Positions 47,501 through 58,381 of a DNA stretch of 64,000 nt are shown piece after piece; position 1 is the first letter of the stretch; every line of letters starts with the position of its first letter. The notes under the pieces are model-generated. The model was not told the origin of the DNA. It ran no database searches and worked only from the letters and a program-made list of their open reading frames with translations. The stretch spans positions 23,340,758-23,404,757 of the forward strand of contig CM073323.1 of the NCBI GenBank assembly GCA_037043015.1, given 5' to 3'. The position numbers and the translations under genes are program-made. Source of the stretch: Bryum argenteum (Eukaryota > Streptophyta > Bryopsida > Bryales > Bryaceae).

Positions 47501-49306
47501 CGGAACCCGTAGTGGATCTCCAAAGCAAGAATCGGAAGAAATCGCCCCTCCCGTAAGACATTGCAGAGCCGTAAGATGCCGATCGACTCGAGGCTTGGGC
47601 GGAAGCAACAAATGCGAATCGACGCAATGCAAGATCGACTCACTTTTCTACAGTGGACTTACGAATGCGGGATCCCCTCCTCAATCGCTCACCGTGGACC
47701 ATAACTCACAGCGAGCTCCCGTCGCATCGGCCGAACCATTGTTTCCAAACGCCCTCTTCCGAAACCCAATCACATTGGTAGCGGCTCGTCGTCAAAAATT
47801 TCGGTGACTCGCCAATCTATCTCGAGAAGGGCAACATTGGAGACTTGGTTCATCGATCGTCAAGACCGCAAAATGGGATTCGCAAATCCTCGATATCGTC
47901 GAGCACATTAGAAAGGTATTATTTCTTACATTAGTCATTTATAATCTCCTACTCATAAATCTTACTTGTAAATCTATTTGCCACTTTCTAATATTTGATT
48001 TGTATCTCGAGTTGGCAAAGACCGTAAGTACCGTGTTCGGCGATGGAGTATGAACCCAAGCATCCAGAATTGATCTCATTTTTGCGGATGCTCCCGAAAA
48101 CTTGCCTGTTCCGGTGTGTCTCCAACAAAATTCCATCCTGGAATCGGCGTGACAAAACCTACTTTGAGAGCCTCTTCGTGTTTGCCGCTTATCATTTGAC
48201 GGACGTTGGAGCCATACTTCTCATGCATCCAAAATGTCGTAGAATCGAGCGTACTCGATTCTCGAGTCCGCAACATATGGTTTTTCGCCTGTTCGAGACC
48301 GGTGGGGATATAATTCCCTTCCTATGGCCTCTACCGTACTCCAAACCGAAAGAGGTACGTAATGATTCCAATTTCAAATTTCACGATTCACGATTATTTC
48401 CGACTATGCTTCTATGTTAACGTATATTTACTTGTGTTTTTGCAGACTCACCGCTTCCACATCAAAGTCTATGTTCGTAAAGAGTATGTTTCAAGTTCCG
48501 CACTCGGCAAGTCGCACACGCATACGGGGGTGTGGCAATCGTACCTGATGAGGAAGACCACCTCAGTAACTTTGCAGAGAAAGAAACATTACGTTATCGT
48601 CCGGACGGTACGCCGTGGCGTGGCTCACGAGAGAAGGACCCCTCCTTCATTCAGTGTTTCGTTGATTGTCTCACGGACGACGGAGGTATAGTCTTCGATT
48701 GGAGCGCTAGTACAGGTAATGTTTCCGTAAACACTACATTCGAGTTTGTTTATACACACTTCGCTTTTCTAACGTGGGCTTCTGTTTTTGTAGGTGCATC
48801 TGTAATTGCTTGCGCGCGCTCCAACCGACACCTCATCGCCATGGAACCTGACGAAGAAATCTTTGATGGTGTGCTAGCCGATTACAAGAACGGTCCTCCC
48901 GGTGATGAAGAAAGTGGAGAATCTGCCCCTCCCGCGGATTATGACTCTGACGAACCGGTCGTGAAGAAGCCACGAAAGTTCATTGGTGCGTAATTCCATC
49001 TTGTATTCTTTTTCTGGATTTTTTATTTAGCACTTACAAATCTGTTGGACTGACTTTCTTTGCAATTTTAGGATCGCAGGTCTGAAGGAGCGATTGACTC
49101 GCAACGCTCATCTCTACAAGAGCCCTCCATCAAAATTCACCCTACCATCGTACGCTGAGCGACTTGCTCAAGAGTTTGTTCAAGCTCCATCTCCCATACT
49201 CTCTGACACTCCACGTCGACGTTATAGCAATAGTGTGCTTAAGTTTATAGACTTTGAGGCTGATCAGTGTGATCAGCACTTTAATGGTTCAACACCTTCT
49301 GCCTAG
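44564..49306 (+). pseudogene. ParB-like domain plus beta-class-like DNA methyltransferase gene, intron-containing, decayed
   Basis: Multi-exon coding region with clear splice pairs, for example 45861/45949, 46142/46227, 47045/47132 and 48715/48794. The first part is acidic. At 45460-45840 comes a ParB/Srx-like domain: RPISEQDVRKLENEF, then FYVYEGNHRVTAW (the ParB-type GxHRxxA motif). Unassigned exons follow (45.95-47.8 kb). A methyltransferase-like module then begins with IDLIFADAPE near 48070, where N4/N6 enzymes have (S/D)PP(Y/W), and ends with GGIVFDWSASTGASVI and ACARSNRHLIAMEPDEEIF, which matches the motif-I region (DxFxGxGTT, then an acidic E) of beta-class enzymes, in permuted order. 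Frame breaks at about 45465, 45685 and elsewhere, and degenerate catalytic residues, suggest a relic. Domain calls are by motif only. Confidence 0.5.
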
Positions 49307-50221
49307 AGTGTGATTTGTTTTCTGATAGGTACTGGACATGGTACTAGAGTATTCGTTTACCTCGATCTATTACTGCTATAGCATGTATTTGTGTTTTTCA
49401 ATATATATGGTTTTATATATTTATGTATTGTGATTATCGTTTATAGCTTAAGCTACACTAAGTGTTTCAAGTATCACTTTAAGTATCTCACTACAATGTA
49501 ATCTAAAGCCATGCTTGATCAGAATGAAGACGTCAGCCCTAATTTTGATGTAACTTCTTAAACTCCAGTTTCGATGCACCGGTGTATGTAAATGCTTAAG
49601 TTCTAAACTAAATGCAGACTAAAAGTTTGAGAAGGTCTTTTTTTATTTCCATTGGAGTGATTGATTTTTGCCAATGTTGGTAGGGGCTATAGTGCGGTGT
49701 TTGTATAGCTCGGGATAGCGACTTTAAGACGCAGTGCAAACGCTCAAACGAGGCCGAGGAGAATCGAACTCGGACCACCGCAATGCCACGTGAATGTCTT
49801 TTCGTACATCTTACAAGGAGACACGGAACGACGACGTGTAGTGATAATTTTCGGATAATATATGCCAAGCATTTACATATAATTCTAACAAGTGCAATAC
49901 GCTATTGATGACGTCGGCCCTAATTAGTCTCAGAAAGCTTATTGTTGATAAATTAAACTTATTGATTACCTAAATGGATCATCCCAAATTTCGGTTTATA
50001 TTTTGGATATGATTTGAATTGTGTTGGTTACACATGATGATGCTAGTCCATAATTTAATTAACTTTTATCTAAACTTACAAGTGTGGATAATTTTTGAAA
50101 TATTGTGTGACCTATGTCCACGGTTTTGGGTACTTTTATGCCTAAAAATGACCATTTCAAAAATTATAAACCACCCATTCCATGGTAATAGGGCCATTAA
50201 CTTTAAATTTTTTTTTTCCTT
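49307..50221. other. 3' region of the MULE
   Basis: After the cargo stop at 49306 no gene is seen. A reverse-strand B-box-like text (gagttcgattctcc) lies near 49757-49770, without a full tRNA. The last 500 bases are AT-rich up to the subterminal array. Confidence 0.5.
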
Positions 50222-50270
50222 ACCGCTCAAACTTTACCGCTCACCGCTCAGCGCTCACCGCTCAACGCTC
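50222..50270 (-). repeat. Subterminal GAGCGGT array, right end of the MULE
   Basis: On the plus strand as ACCGCTC: one unit at 50222, then after a 7-base spacer units at 50236, 50243, 50250 (AGCGCTC), 50257 and 50264 (AACGCTC). It is the inverted counterpart of the left array. Confidence 0.9.
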
Positions 50271-50287
50271 ACACCGGTGGTTTCCCC

Positions 50288-50296
50288 GTTCGAGAG
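50288..50296 (+). repeat. Target-site duplication, right copy
   Basis: GTTCGAGAG, the second copy of 36457-36465, next to the right end of the MULE. Confidence 0.8.
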
Positions 50297-50414
50297 GGTC
50301 CTCGAAGGTGGGTGGAGACGGAGAAGCGGAGGCACTCGCAGTGGAAGCGGGGGGCAGCAGTCGGTGTTGAACACAAGTACCGCACTCCAAAGAAGGCAAT
50401 GATATCGCACAGAG

Positions 50415-52593
50415 GCCAGTGCGACTGTTCACTAACAATCTTGCAGGTCGAAGTAGCAGTCGAGGAGGCGGGAGATTAGCAGCCTCTCGTTGTCGTCATC
50501 ACGCACAGCGGGACTCCTTGTCCGTGGAGGACATCACTGCAATCGGGTCCCGCACAGGACCAAAGGCTGCCTTGACCCGTCTTCTCCTCAAATGAGCCCA
50601 CAAGATGGAATCCTCGGCGAGGCCCTACGGCAGGCAAAGCTCGCACCGAGACGCAGCCTTCCTCAAAGAGAGCCGCACATCAGAACACCGCCTCGGCTGG
50701 AACGGAACCACAAATGCGAGTAGACGCCCTCGCGTTCGACGTACGAATGTGCAAGGGAAATGGACAAACAAACAATTACGGGCTGCAATGGACGCAGTTG
50801 ATGGAGGTATGAGTATGAAGAAGGCTTCAGATACTTTTCACATACCTTACTCATAATTTCGTGAATGGTGTTATGGCATTAGGACCAGTCGAAAAAGGGG
50901 GCCAACTGCAGTATTGACGCCACTAGAAGAAAAACAACTGGTTGATTACTGTCTACGAATGTGTGAGATAGGACAAGGTCTAACACCTTCTTTGTTGAGG
51001 CTCAAAGTATATGACATTACTAAATCTCGAGCTACTCCCTTCCGCGATGGCATTTCGGGGGGCGGCTGGATGCGTTGGTGGAGGCACCGTCATCCGGAGC
51101 TGACCCTACGAATGTCTCAAGCGCTTGAGACAGCACGTGCACAGGGCTTATGTGCAGAGAATGTGCAAAGTTTTTATGACAACCTCCGGAGCTTACTCAC
51201 CTTGCATGAGTATAGCGCAGACAGGATTTGGAATTGCAACGAGTCGGGTGCGCAAGCTGGGAGAAGTGGTAGAGGAGTTGTCATTGCTTGAAGAGGCGCC
51301 CGCCATGTCCATTCACTTATGCCAGACCAGCGAGAGTGGCTGAGCGTATTGGTCTGCGTAAATGCAGATGGAATTAGCATTCCATCTTTCTATGTTTTTC
51401 GAGGAACACGGTTCAGAGAAAATTACATTGAGAGATGTGAGCCCGGGGCTACTATGGCAATGCAACCCGGGGCTTGGATGACAACATACCTATTTAGTGC
51501 ATGGTTGTCACACTTTATTGAAAGTGTGCAAGGCGGTGGAGGGATTTCAGCTGAGCATAGGCACCTCCTCATACTCGACGGACATAATTCACATTGCACA
51601 GTGGATGTCGTACGCGAGGCACGGGCTGCAGGTCTGGACATCCTCACACTGCCGTCACATACATTACATGCCTTACAACCATTGGATGTTAGTGTTTTCA
51701 AGTCATTTAAACAAAATTTCAGGGCTTATAGAGATTTTTGGACGGCAAGGAACTTGTCTCAAGCTGCAACTAAGTCTACACTGGCTCGGTGGGTTCACTT
51801 GGTTTTGAGGAAAGCACTCACGGTGGATAATATAAGGAGCGGGTTCAGAGGCACCGGAATCTACCCTCTGAACCCAGAGGCAGTTGCGGCTCACCTGGCC
51901 CCTTCAACAATTTTTGGTGACTCCCCAGACACAGCTGCCGAGAGCTTAACCGCACTAGGCGATGAGCTTGGAGGGCTTGAGCGGAACGAGGAAGCAGCAA
52001 CGAATGAAAATCACAACCAGGTGGAAGAAGACTTACTGCCTGAGGTCATGGATGATGAGGCTCAGCAGCGGATGCAGAGGGAGTTTGACGAGCTTCCCGA
52101 CTCCAATGTCTCGCATTATTTCGTAGTTGCTGATCCTGCAGATACGAGCGAAGAAGCCCGTGAGATAACGGGCATTGAGAATGCAGAGAACGAGCCTCAG
52201 TCCATTACGAGGTTTTTAACTCTCCCTACCAACACAGCGCGAGCGACCTCACGACGAAGGGATCCGCTGTTAGATTTCACGAAGTCTATTATTCTCACGT
52301 CAGACGAGTACAGTGCCGCAGTCGAGAGACTTAACGACGCAAAACAATTAGTTGCGAGAGAAAAGGAAAGACTGCACACCGAAAAAGAGGAGTCTCGCCA
52401 GCGGAAGGCTGGAGAGAAAGAGGTCCGTGCTCCGGAAGTCGCCGACGCCAGAGCTCGCCGCGCAGAGGAAAAGGTACAGGCAGCGCGCTTGAAAGAGCTC
52501 CGAGCTACCGAAGCACAGCGGCGCGAGCGGCGAAAGCAGCAGAGAAGGCGAGGACTGCATCAATACGGCGCAGGGGCAGGGCGACTGAGATAA
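50415..52593 (+). pseudogene. pogo/Jerky-like DDE transposase, inactivated
   Basis: One frame from about 50415 to the stop at 52591-52593, with in-frame stops at 50593 (TGA), 50854 (TAA) and 51289 (TGA). A CENP-B-type helix-turn-helix region begins at GKWTNKQLRAAMDAV, with KKASDTFHIPYS and a second one near TPLEEKQLVDYCLRM. The DDE_1 catalytic domain shows IWNCNESG (the usual first Asp is Asn here), LLILDGHNSH (second Asp) and LQPLDVSVFKSFKQ (third Asp), then GTGIYPLNPEA. The C-terminus (52300-52590) is charged, Glu/Arg/Lys rich, probably coiled coil. The stops and Asn change make it inactive. The family is confident. Confidence 0.9.
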
Positions 52594-53417
52594 CGCAAGG
52601 GCGCCAATTCGATGAACAAGGCGAAGGTACTCCACAAATTCCAGTAGCACCGCAGGCCTCAGGTTCAGATGATTTCTCTTTCACTCCTCCAGGAGCTCTT
52701 CCAAATCCCTACTTCTCGTACGCATCACCATCTACGGGAATGCAACAGCCTTACTTCCTTCCATTCAATCATTTCGGCAACCGTGTGCTATCTATGTCGC
52801 CAAGCCCCCAATCTCAAAATTTTCTACAGCCTGTATCTCTCCAACAAACGCCTCACATTTTCCTCGGTCAAGGTTGGGCACCTGCAGAGGGGGGAGGAGG
52901 TGAACGCAGGAGGAGGGAGGGGGGGAGGGGGGGAGGGAAGAAAGAGCGGAAGGGAGCCGTTGCGGTTGAACCCGCCCAAAATCAGTATGGTACCAAGAGA
53001 GCCAGCGGTGCTGTGACTGAGTCCTCGCGAGCCAGGAACTAAGAGCGGAGGATGCTTACAAAAGGTGACAGCCTCACATGCACAGGAGCTACACACAATT
53101 AGAAATAGTCGACGTAGGATTTTGTTACTCATTCATTGCTTGCCTAGTAATCAAGTTGTCGACATGCTGGATGTGCATGGTATCTGTAATGGAATCAGGT
53201 TTTTTTTGGGACTGCAACTGCTCTGCGCATTGTTGGTAATGTCCGAACCTATATATCGGTTATGGGGTGTGATGCACTTTATCACATTTTGATTTTTATT
53301 AATTCAAATTTTACTCAATCAATTCTGAGAAAATCTCAGTCTTCCGGAACCTTATGTTTCCACAAACAAAAAATAACTCCCCCTTCATAACACAAGTGCA
53401 GCTATGCCCAAATGCTT
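52594..53417. other. 3' region of the pogo-like element
   Basis: Contains a G-rich tract (52890-52945) and a frame at 52669-53016 or 52740-53042 of unclear meaning, which may be a continued C-terminal tail of the transposase gene. No other gene recognised. Confidence 0.4.
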
Positions 53418-53445
53418 AAGTTATTAGGTATAGGTACCTCTACCT
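53418..53445 (-). repeat. Right terminal inverted repeat of the pogo-like element
   Basis: Plus-strand text 'attaggtataggtacctctacct' followed by TA at 53446. Its reverse complement pairs with the left end at 35809. Confidence 0.85.
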
Positions 53446-53447
53446 TA

Positions 53448-54468
53448 ATCCATATCTCTCTTTAAAATTTTCAATTTGGGCCCTCCAAGTGGCCTAAGGA
53501 CTTTATATACAACAAGGTCCACTCTATGACTCACTTTGCAAAGTAGAGCTTAAGTTAAGGCCCACTTCTAGTCCAAGTGGGCTCAACTCCAAATGGGCCC
53601 AACTCCAAATGGGCCCAACTCCAAATGCCCCTGAGCATGTAACCTTGCTTGCACTCAAGGTTTCAAGGTGCCATCGGTCCAACCCGATTCCCAGAACGCG
53701 GTCTTAGGACAGCCTTAGCGATAAGCCCTACCTAAGACCGCCCTATCTCAGACAAGGAATAATAATCCACACAAGTGTCCACCTCGCACATTCTCATTCG
53801 TCGATTACCTTTCTGGATTGTCGCAGACAGGATGTTAGGTTTCTCTCTTCTACGAAATCAACCCAAGAATTATTTTTTTGCTTGTTTGCGTGAATCTTCG
53901 AAGACTTCAGCAGCGATGTCGGTGTAGAATCGGATTCTGATCACCCACATTCGAAAAAGGTACAATTTTCCCATTTCAATCGGCTCCTGTTGCTACTTTT
54001 GGGTACATTCCTTCCTCGTGAGTTTTAGAGGAAGCTCGATTGAAACTATTTAGAGCGCCGATTCTGTTTGTCTAGCTCGGTGATGATTACTTTAAAGAAA
54101 TGTAGATAATTCCCACTGTGATTATATGTCTTGATGAATTAGGTTACTGTATCGAATACTTCCTTACCCCTATTTTAGGGTCTAAACTACAATGCAATCG
54201 TGCTTTTGAATACATGGGTACTGAACTAGTCGTGGTAGCAAGGAATCTGAGTTAAAGTAGGTATTTTATTCCAGTGTGTGCTTTCGGAAAAGGGATACTG
54301 TCGTCATTATACACAGGATACTAAGCTGCTGATATCTATTACTAGCCTAGAACCATGAGTGAGCAAGGTTGCCCTTTTTGACTTGAACAGATTCAACTTG
54401 CTTGAAGCATATGTGTGTAGATTGTTACTGATTTTGCCATTTATGGTTTGCAGGCGTTGATACAAAGA
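53448..54468. other. Spacer and 5' region of the 282-residue protein gene
   Basis: Contains a tandem 'ctccaaatgggcccaa' duplicate near 53589-53625. The 5' UTR of the next gene probably starts in the 53800-53950 stretch, with a 5'-UTR intron ending at the acceptor 'tttgcag' at 54453. No TATA box was fixed. Confidence 0.4.
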
Positions 54469-56133
54469 ATGGCCGCTACAAGTTCTCTACAGAGGATTGT
54501 TTCAGTGACATCAAGCAGCAGCAGCAGCAATGGGAAGGAGAATCTTCTCAAGTGCACGGTACAAAAATATATCAAGAATATTCGGTATTTGTTGTTGCCG
54601 CAGAGATATATTGACTGGTGCTGTTTCTGTTTTCAGGGCCATTCCATGGTTTGTGTGACAGACCTTGGATTTTCACGGAGTGTTACTTTCGGAGCCTTGG
54701 CTGCACTTAAAGCACCGACCCACTCAGTTGTAGGGTTAGGATCCTCTGTGAGGCCGTTGGTGCGAGCCTCCGTGCTTGCCGGTCCTGCTCTTGATATTGT
54801 CAGGGTCTGCGTTTTCTATGCTCTTGTGCAGACTGGTGTTGCTGTCCCTAGCTCCATTCTCCGAGGTACCATTCCAAGGCTCCAAGAAAATTAGTGTTTG
54901 TTGCTTTGCATCTCTCTTATGTTCACAGCTTGCTATTACAGTTATCCATCAGAATGTGGTGATCTTCGTAAAGTTAGTGTTGATGAATTTGAGACTGAGA
55001 GTTTGGTTTGTGCGACAGGTTCTGCAGATTTGGCAGACACCTCCGAACGACCGAAGTGGCTTGAGAGTTTGTTTGGGAAGGATGAAGGTAAGGCACATTA
55101 TTTTGCTCGTGTGCTCTTTATTGAAGGGTTTGTTGGATCAATGCTGAAAATGGGGTGAACTAGTTAGCAGGCAACTGAGTCTAAAAATGGACTATGAAGT
55201 AATTAGCATGTCGGTGTACTATTCTTTGCATTGATTAATTTGTATGGTTTGCGGGACGCTTGGTTATAACTGAATCACAACTAAGAGAGTACTTCGTATG
55301 TATTTATACCTTGTTTTTACTGAGGTGTTTTAGGTGTGAGAAAGCTACCTAGGCTTAGATTCTCTGAGTGCTTGAAGCTCTGAAACAAAAATCTTTGGTT
55401 GGTTGATCTTAGAGGCGGAGAAGGACAAGAATATCATAAAGCTGAGGCGAAACTGGAAAACAAGCACAAAAGGGACACTTACTCGCAAGTACCGCGCCGT
55501 TAACAAAGCTGAAGGTCGCAGAATTCTCAACGCCATCTGTTCAGTGCTCTCAGAGGATGACGACTTTGTGGAGCTTGGCACCCACAAGGTACCCATCTAC
55601 TCCACATTACATTAAATAGATTGCACAATACCTCATTTTAATATCATGCCACTCGGGACAGATTCACAACATTTCATTGTTACTTTGACCAGGGAGTTTT
55701 CAACAATAAGATGTTCCAGTTTTACCTGTATTTGTGTCATTTAGAATGCTAATTGGAACAGATCAAAGCATTTCTTCGTCACTTCGACCACGGAAATTCG
55801 AGAAGAGGATGTTTCAATCTTGTTCGTCTCTGTATTATTTTAGAATGCTACATGAGACAGATTTGTAGCATTGACCAGGGAGTCATAAGAATATTATGTT
55901 TTTGATTTGGAGTTTTTGGTTTTTGGTGGTTTTTGCAGGGATGTGCAGTGCGGCGTGAGAATGCACATGCGGAATCGGTGTGCTGCAAAAACGTGAGAGC
56001 CTTATTTGACGAGCTTCCCACTCCACATTTAGTGGTGGAGATCACTGTCTTTCCCAAGGGGCCCATCACTGATGGCCACTGGCAGAAAGCGGCAAAGCTA
56101 GAACAGGTTTTGAAGAAAGGGAATTCTATTTGA
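54469..56133 (+). CDS. Uncharacterised conserved plant-type protein, 282 residues
   Basis: Five exons: 54469-54558, 54637-54865, 54929-55087, 55413-55588 and 55939-56133, with GT-AG borders; the exons total 849 bases (282 residues plus stop). The N-terminus is Ser/Thr rich (MAATSSLQRIVSVTSSSSSS), like a plastid transit peptide. A hydrophobic stretch follows (GPALDIVRVCVFYALVQTG), then a charged central block (KLRRNWKTSTKGTLTRKY) and a C-terminal half with NAICSVLSEDDDFVE, CAVRRENAHAESVCC and TPHLVVEITVFPKGP. I could not name the family. A membrane-associated plastid protein is plausible, but that is inferred from the N-terminus only. Confidence 0.85.
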
Positions 56134-57075
56134 TTTTGTGCAGTTTCCCCTTTTTTCTTGATGCTTTCCGTGCAGCAGAAGAGACTGCTCCTGCACTATG
56201 TACATTGTGTGGAACTTTTGTTTTGATGCTTCATAAGTGAAAAATGCATGAGCGCCTGTTGAGTACGCATGCTTTTGATCACTGCAAACTGCTATGGTAC
56301 AAGAATCTAAACTTGGGCACCCCCATAATCGGGCAGCCTCCATTCTTCATCTTCTTGAGATCGCATATTCGTCACATGTACATTACCCTAAATATCATTT
56401 ACGAATTCGGCTGAGGGGCAGTTTTCCAATCAGATTTAAAAATTCAAACTTTGTGTGTGCACTCAAAAATGATCCGATTTCAAAACCGTAAAGTGTGTAG
56501 TAATCACATTGTAGTTCACTACATCCTCAACACATGCTTACACATTTATCAATGAAAAGAATTTGAAAGATTACGGGTACTCTGTACACTATTTATGAAT
56601 AAGTGATACCATTCTTTGCTTCGATTCAAATATTCATTCTAGCATGCAAATTTGAAAGGACTTTCCAAATTTGTTTGTTTGATACTAGAGCTTATTCTTG
56701 ATGCATGTGTATTGAATTTCAAAGTATTTATGACACAAAGAAAATTACTTGTATAAGCGCGGCAACGCTGCACGAGCATACTAGTCCACTTTAGGGGTTA
56801 GTAAGATCTAGTACAATGCTAGATCGACATCCTTCCCCAACCACCAACATTCTCTCCAAGCCCCTGCTCAAATGCTGACTCACATGGGTGGCACTTGGCA
56901 CTTTCTAGCAATGCCTTCACCTACTGTAGAATCATCACTCGGAACATTCCCTTCTCAACGCAATTGTCCTCTCACTTTCCCTTCACTCAGAAACCTTCTC
57001 TTTGCAGAAATACTCCAGATCTCTTGTCACTTTGATCCGTCTCCTTTGAATCGATCGCCAATTCCTGCAGCATTC
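56134..57075. other. Spacer between the 282-residue protein and GST genes
   Basis: Mixed AT-rich sequence; the GST 5' region starts near 56850. An in-frame upstream ATG at 56872 exists, but the conserved GST start is at 57076. Confidence 0.5.
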
Positions 57076-58381
57076 ATGGCGGACCAGTCTGGATTGAAGC
57101 TGTATGTTGACCTCCTATCGCAACCAGCTCGAGCGATCACCATCTTCTGCAGGTAAGCCACAATCTTCTAGCTAGCTAGCTTTTGTCACTGAAAGTAGAA
57201 GCTCATTGAATCACTGAGCTGAATCGTCACTGAAATTGGTTACATTCGTCTGATGCGGCATGCAGGGTGAACAAGATTGAGGCAGAAGAAATTTCCATTC
57301 AAGTGGCGAAAGGAGAATGTAGGACCGAGGAATTCAAACGTAAGATTATGCGACATTTTGTGACTGTAAGACGATGATGCTATTTTCCAGGAGTGTAGCT
57401 AACTGGGGGTTTTATCCTCTCAGGTATAAACCCAGCGTGTAAGGTTCCGACAATCGTTGATGATGGATTCAAGCTTCATGAGAGGTATGTATGCATCATT
57501 CTGCCCTCTTGAGATGCTCTTTGTTTGCCAAACCCTAATTGTTCTTTTGCCTTTTGCCTGTTTTGTTGTTGTACAGCCATGCAATTCTTCGCTACTTGGC
57601 AACGACACGCCATGTCGCAGACCACTGGTACCCTGAAGACCCTAAACGACGGGCGCTCATTGACAGCGTATTGGATTGGCATCACTTAAACCTTCGCCGA
57701 AATGCGTGTAAGTTCCTCGCTAGGATTGATTTTCCATTCTTTATATTCTTGAAGAATTCCGAACTCTTTTTTGTGGCACACTTTCGAGCTTTGCTTTCAA
57801 GTGTTGCTTTTATTGAATAGCTCATTGATTCGAGGATGTGATTCATGGATGTGTGCAGTTCTCATTGTGGTTCACCGAGTGATTTCCCTTTTGCCTGGCA
57901 TTCCGAAGGGGATATACCCTGAGCACAACGACGCTGTAGCCGAGGAGGCCAAAATTGGACTCGATCAAGCTCTCGAATACATCGAGACTGTGCTACTCAA
58001 GGGACCCAATCACTTTCTAGAAAATTCACAGGAGATTTCCATTGCCGACTTGAGCCTCGTCTGTGAGATTAAGCAGCTGCTGGTAGGATTTTCTTTCTCC
58101 ATAGAAAATCAGCTTTTCTCACCGAGTCGTGTCTTTTTCAATTGCAATGTGGTTTACAGTGGCAAGAAAAGTATTGAATTATCGATGTGCACTGTAATGT
58201 ACAGTGGCTAGAGAGCGGTGATCAAGAGGACTTGCTGGGGTCAAGGCCGCGTATCAAAGCGTGGGTGCAAGCAGTGGAAAATGCTACCAACCCAGATTTC
58301 AATCAAGTGCACAGTGGTCTGTATGCAATGGCTAAGAAGATCCACGACGGCAGGAAAGTTGCAGGACAATCCTCATTGTAA
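57076..58381 (+). CDS. Theta-class glutathione S-transferase
   Basis: Six exons: 57076-57152, 57266-57339, 57424-57484, 57577-57707, 57859-58082 and 58205-58381, adding to 744 bases (247 residues plus stop). The thioredoxin-fold N-domain has KLYVDLLSQPARAI, with the catalytic Ser expected for theta enzymes, then KVPTIVDDGFKLHESHAIL (the glutathione-binding P and E-S). The helical C-domain has DHWYPEDPKRRALIDSVLDWHH, ISIADLSLVCEIKQL and the tail DPDFN-like NPDFNQVHSGLY. Theta GSTs handle organic hydroperoxides and some halides with glutathione. The start ATG 57076 fits the plant family. A small internal duplication of 'tacagtggc' lies just before the last acceptor (58150 and 58200). Frame intact. 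Confidence 0.93.

Larger units (their letters stand above)
36466..50287. mobile_element. 13.8-kb Mutator-like element (MULE) with ParB-like/methyltransferase-like cargo gene
   Basis: Both ends start with GGG(G)A, then a short stretch, then ACCG(G)TGTGAGCG and an array of the heptamer GAGCGGT, in inverted orientation. Target duplications of 9-11 bases flank it. Inside are a minus-strand MULE/SWIM transposase (36934-40830), a plus-strand small charged-protein gene (41271-41932), a minisatellite (42256-43022), a long palindrome (44289-44340) and a plus-strand intron-containing ParB-like/methyltransferase-like gene (about 44564-49306). All its genes carry frame breaks. It is inserted in the ORF of a pogo-like transposon. 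Confidence 0.8.
35809..53445 (+). mobile_element. Tc1/mariner-superfamily pogo/Jerky-like transposon, split by a nested MULE
   Basis: Terminal inverted repeats match at the two ends: AGGTAGAAGTACCCATAC at 35809, and at the right end the reverse complement of AGGTAGAGGTACCTATAC ending at 53445. Both are flanked by TA (35807-35808 and 53446-53447), the target duplication expected for Tc1/mariner. The identity continues for about ten more bases. Removing the nested element and one duplicated 9-mer leaves about 3.8 kb, a normal size. It encodes an N-terminal ORF (36293 onward) and a CENP-B/DDE_1-type transposase (to 52593), both on the plus strand. The transposase is dead in this copy. Confidence 0.88.

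Noticed and set aside
49740..49800. Possible tRNA gene (minus strand), B-box-like 'gagttcgattctcc'
   Set aside because: No acceptor stem or anticodon stem could be paired at the expected distance; only a B-box-like text is present.
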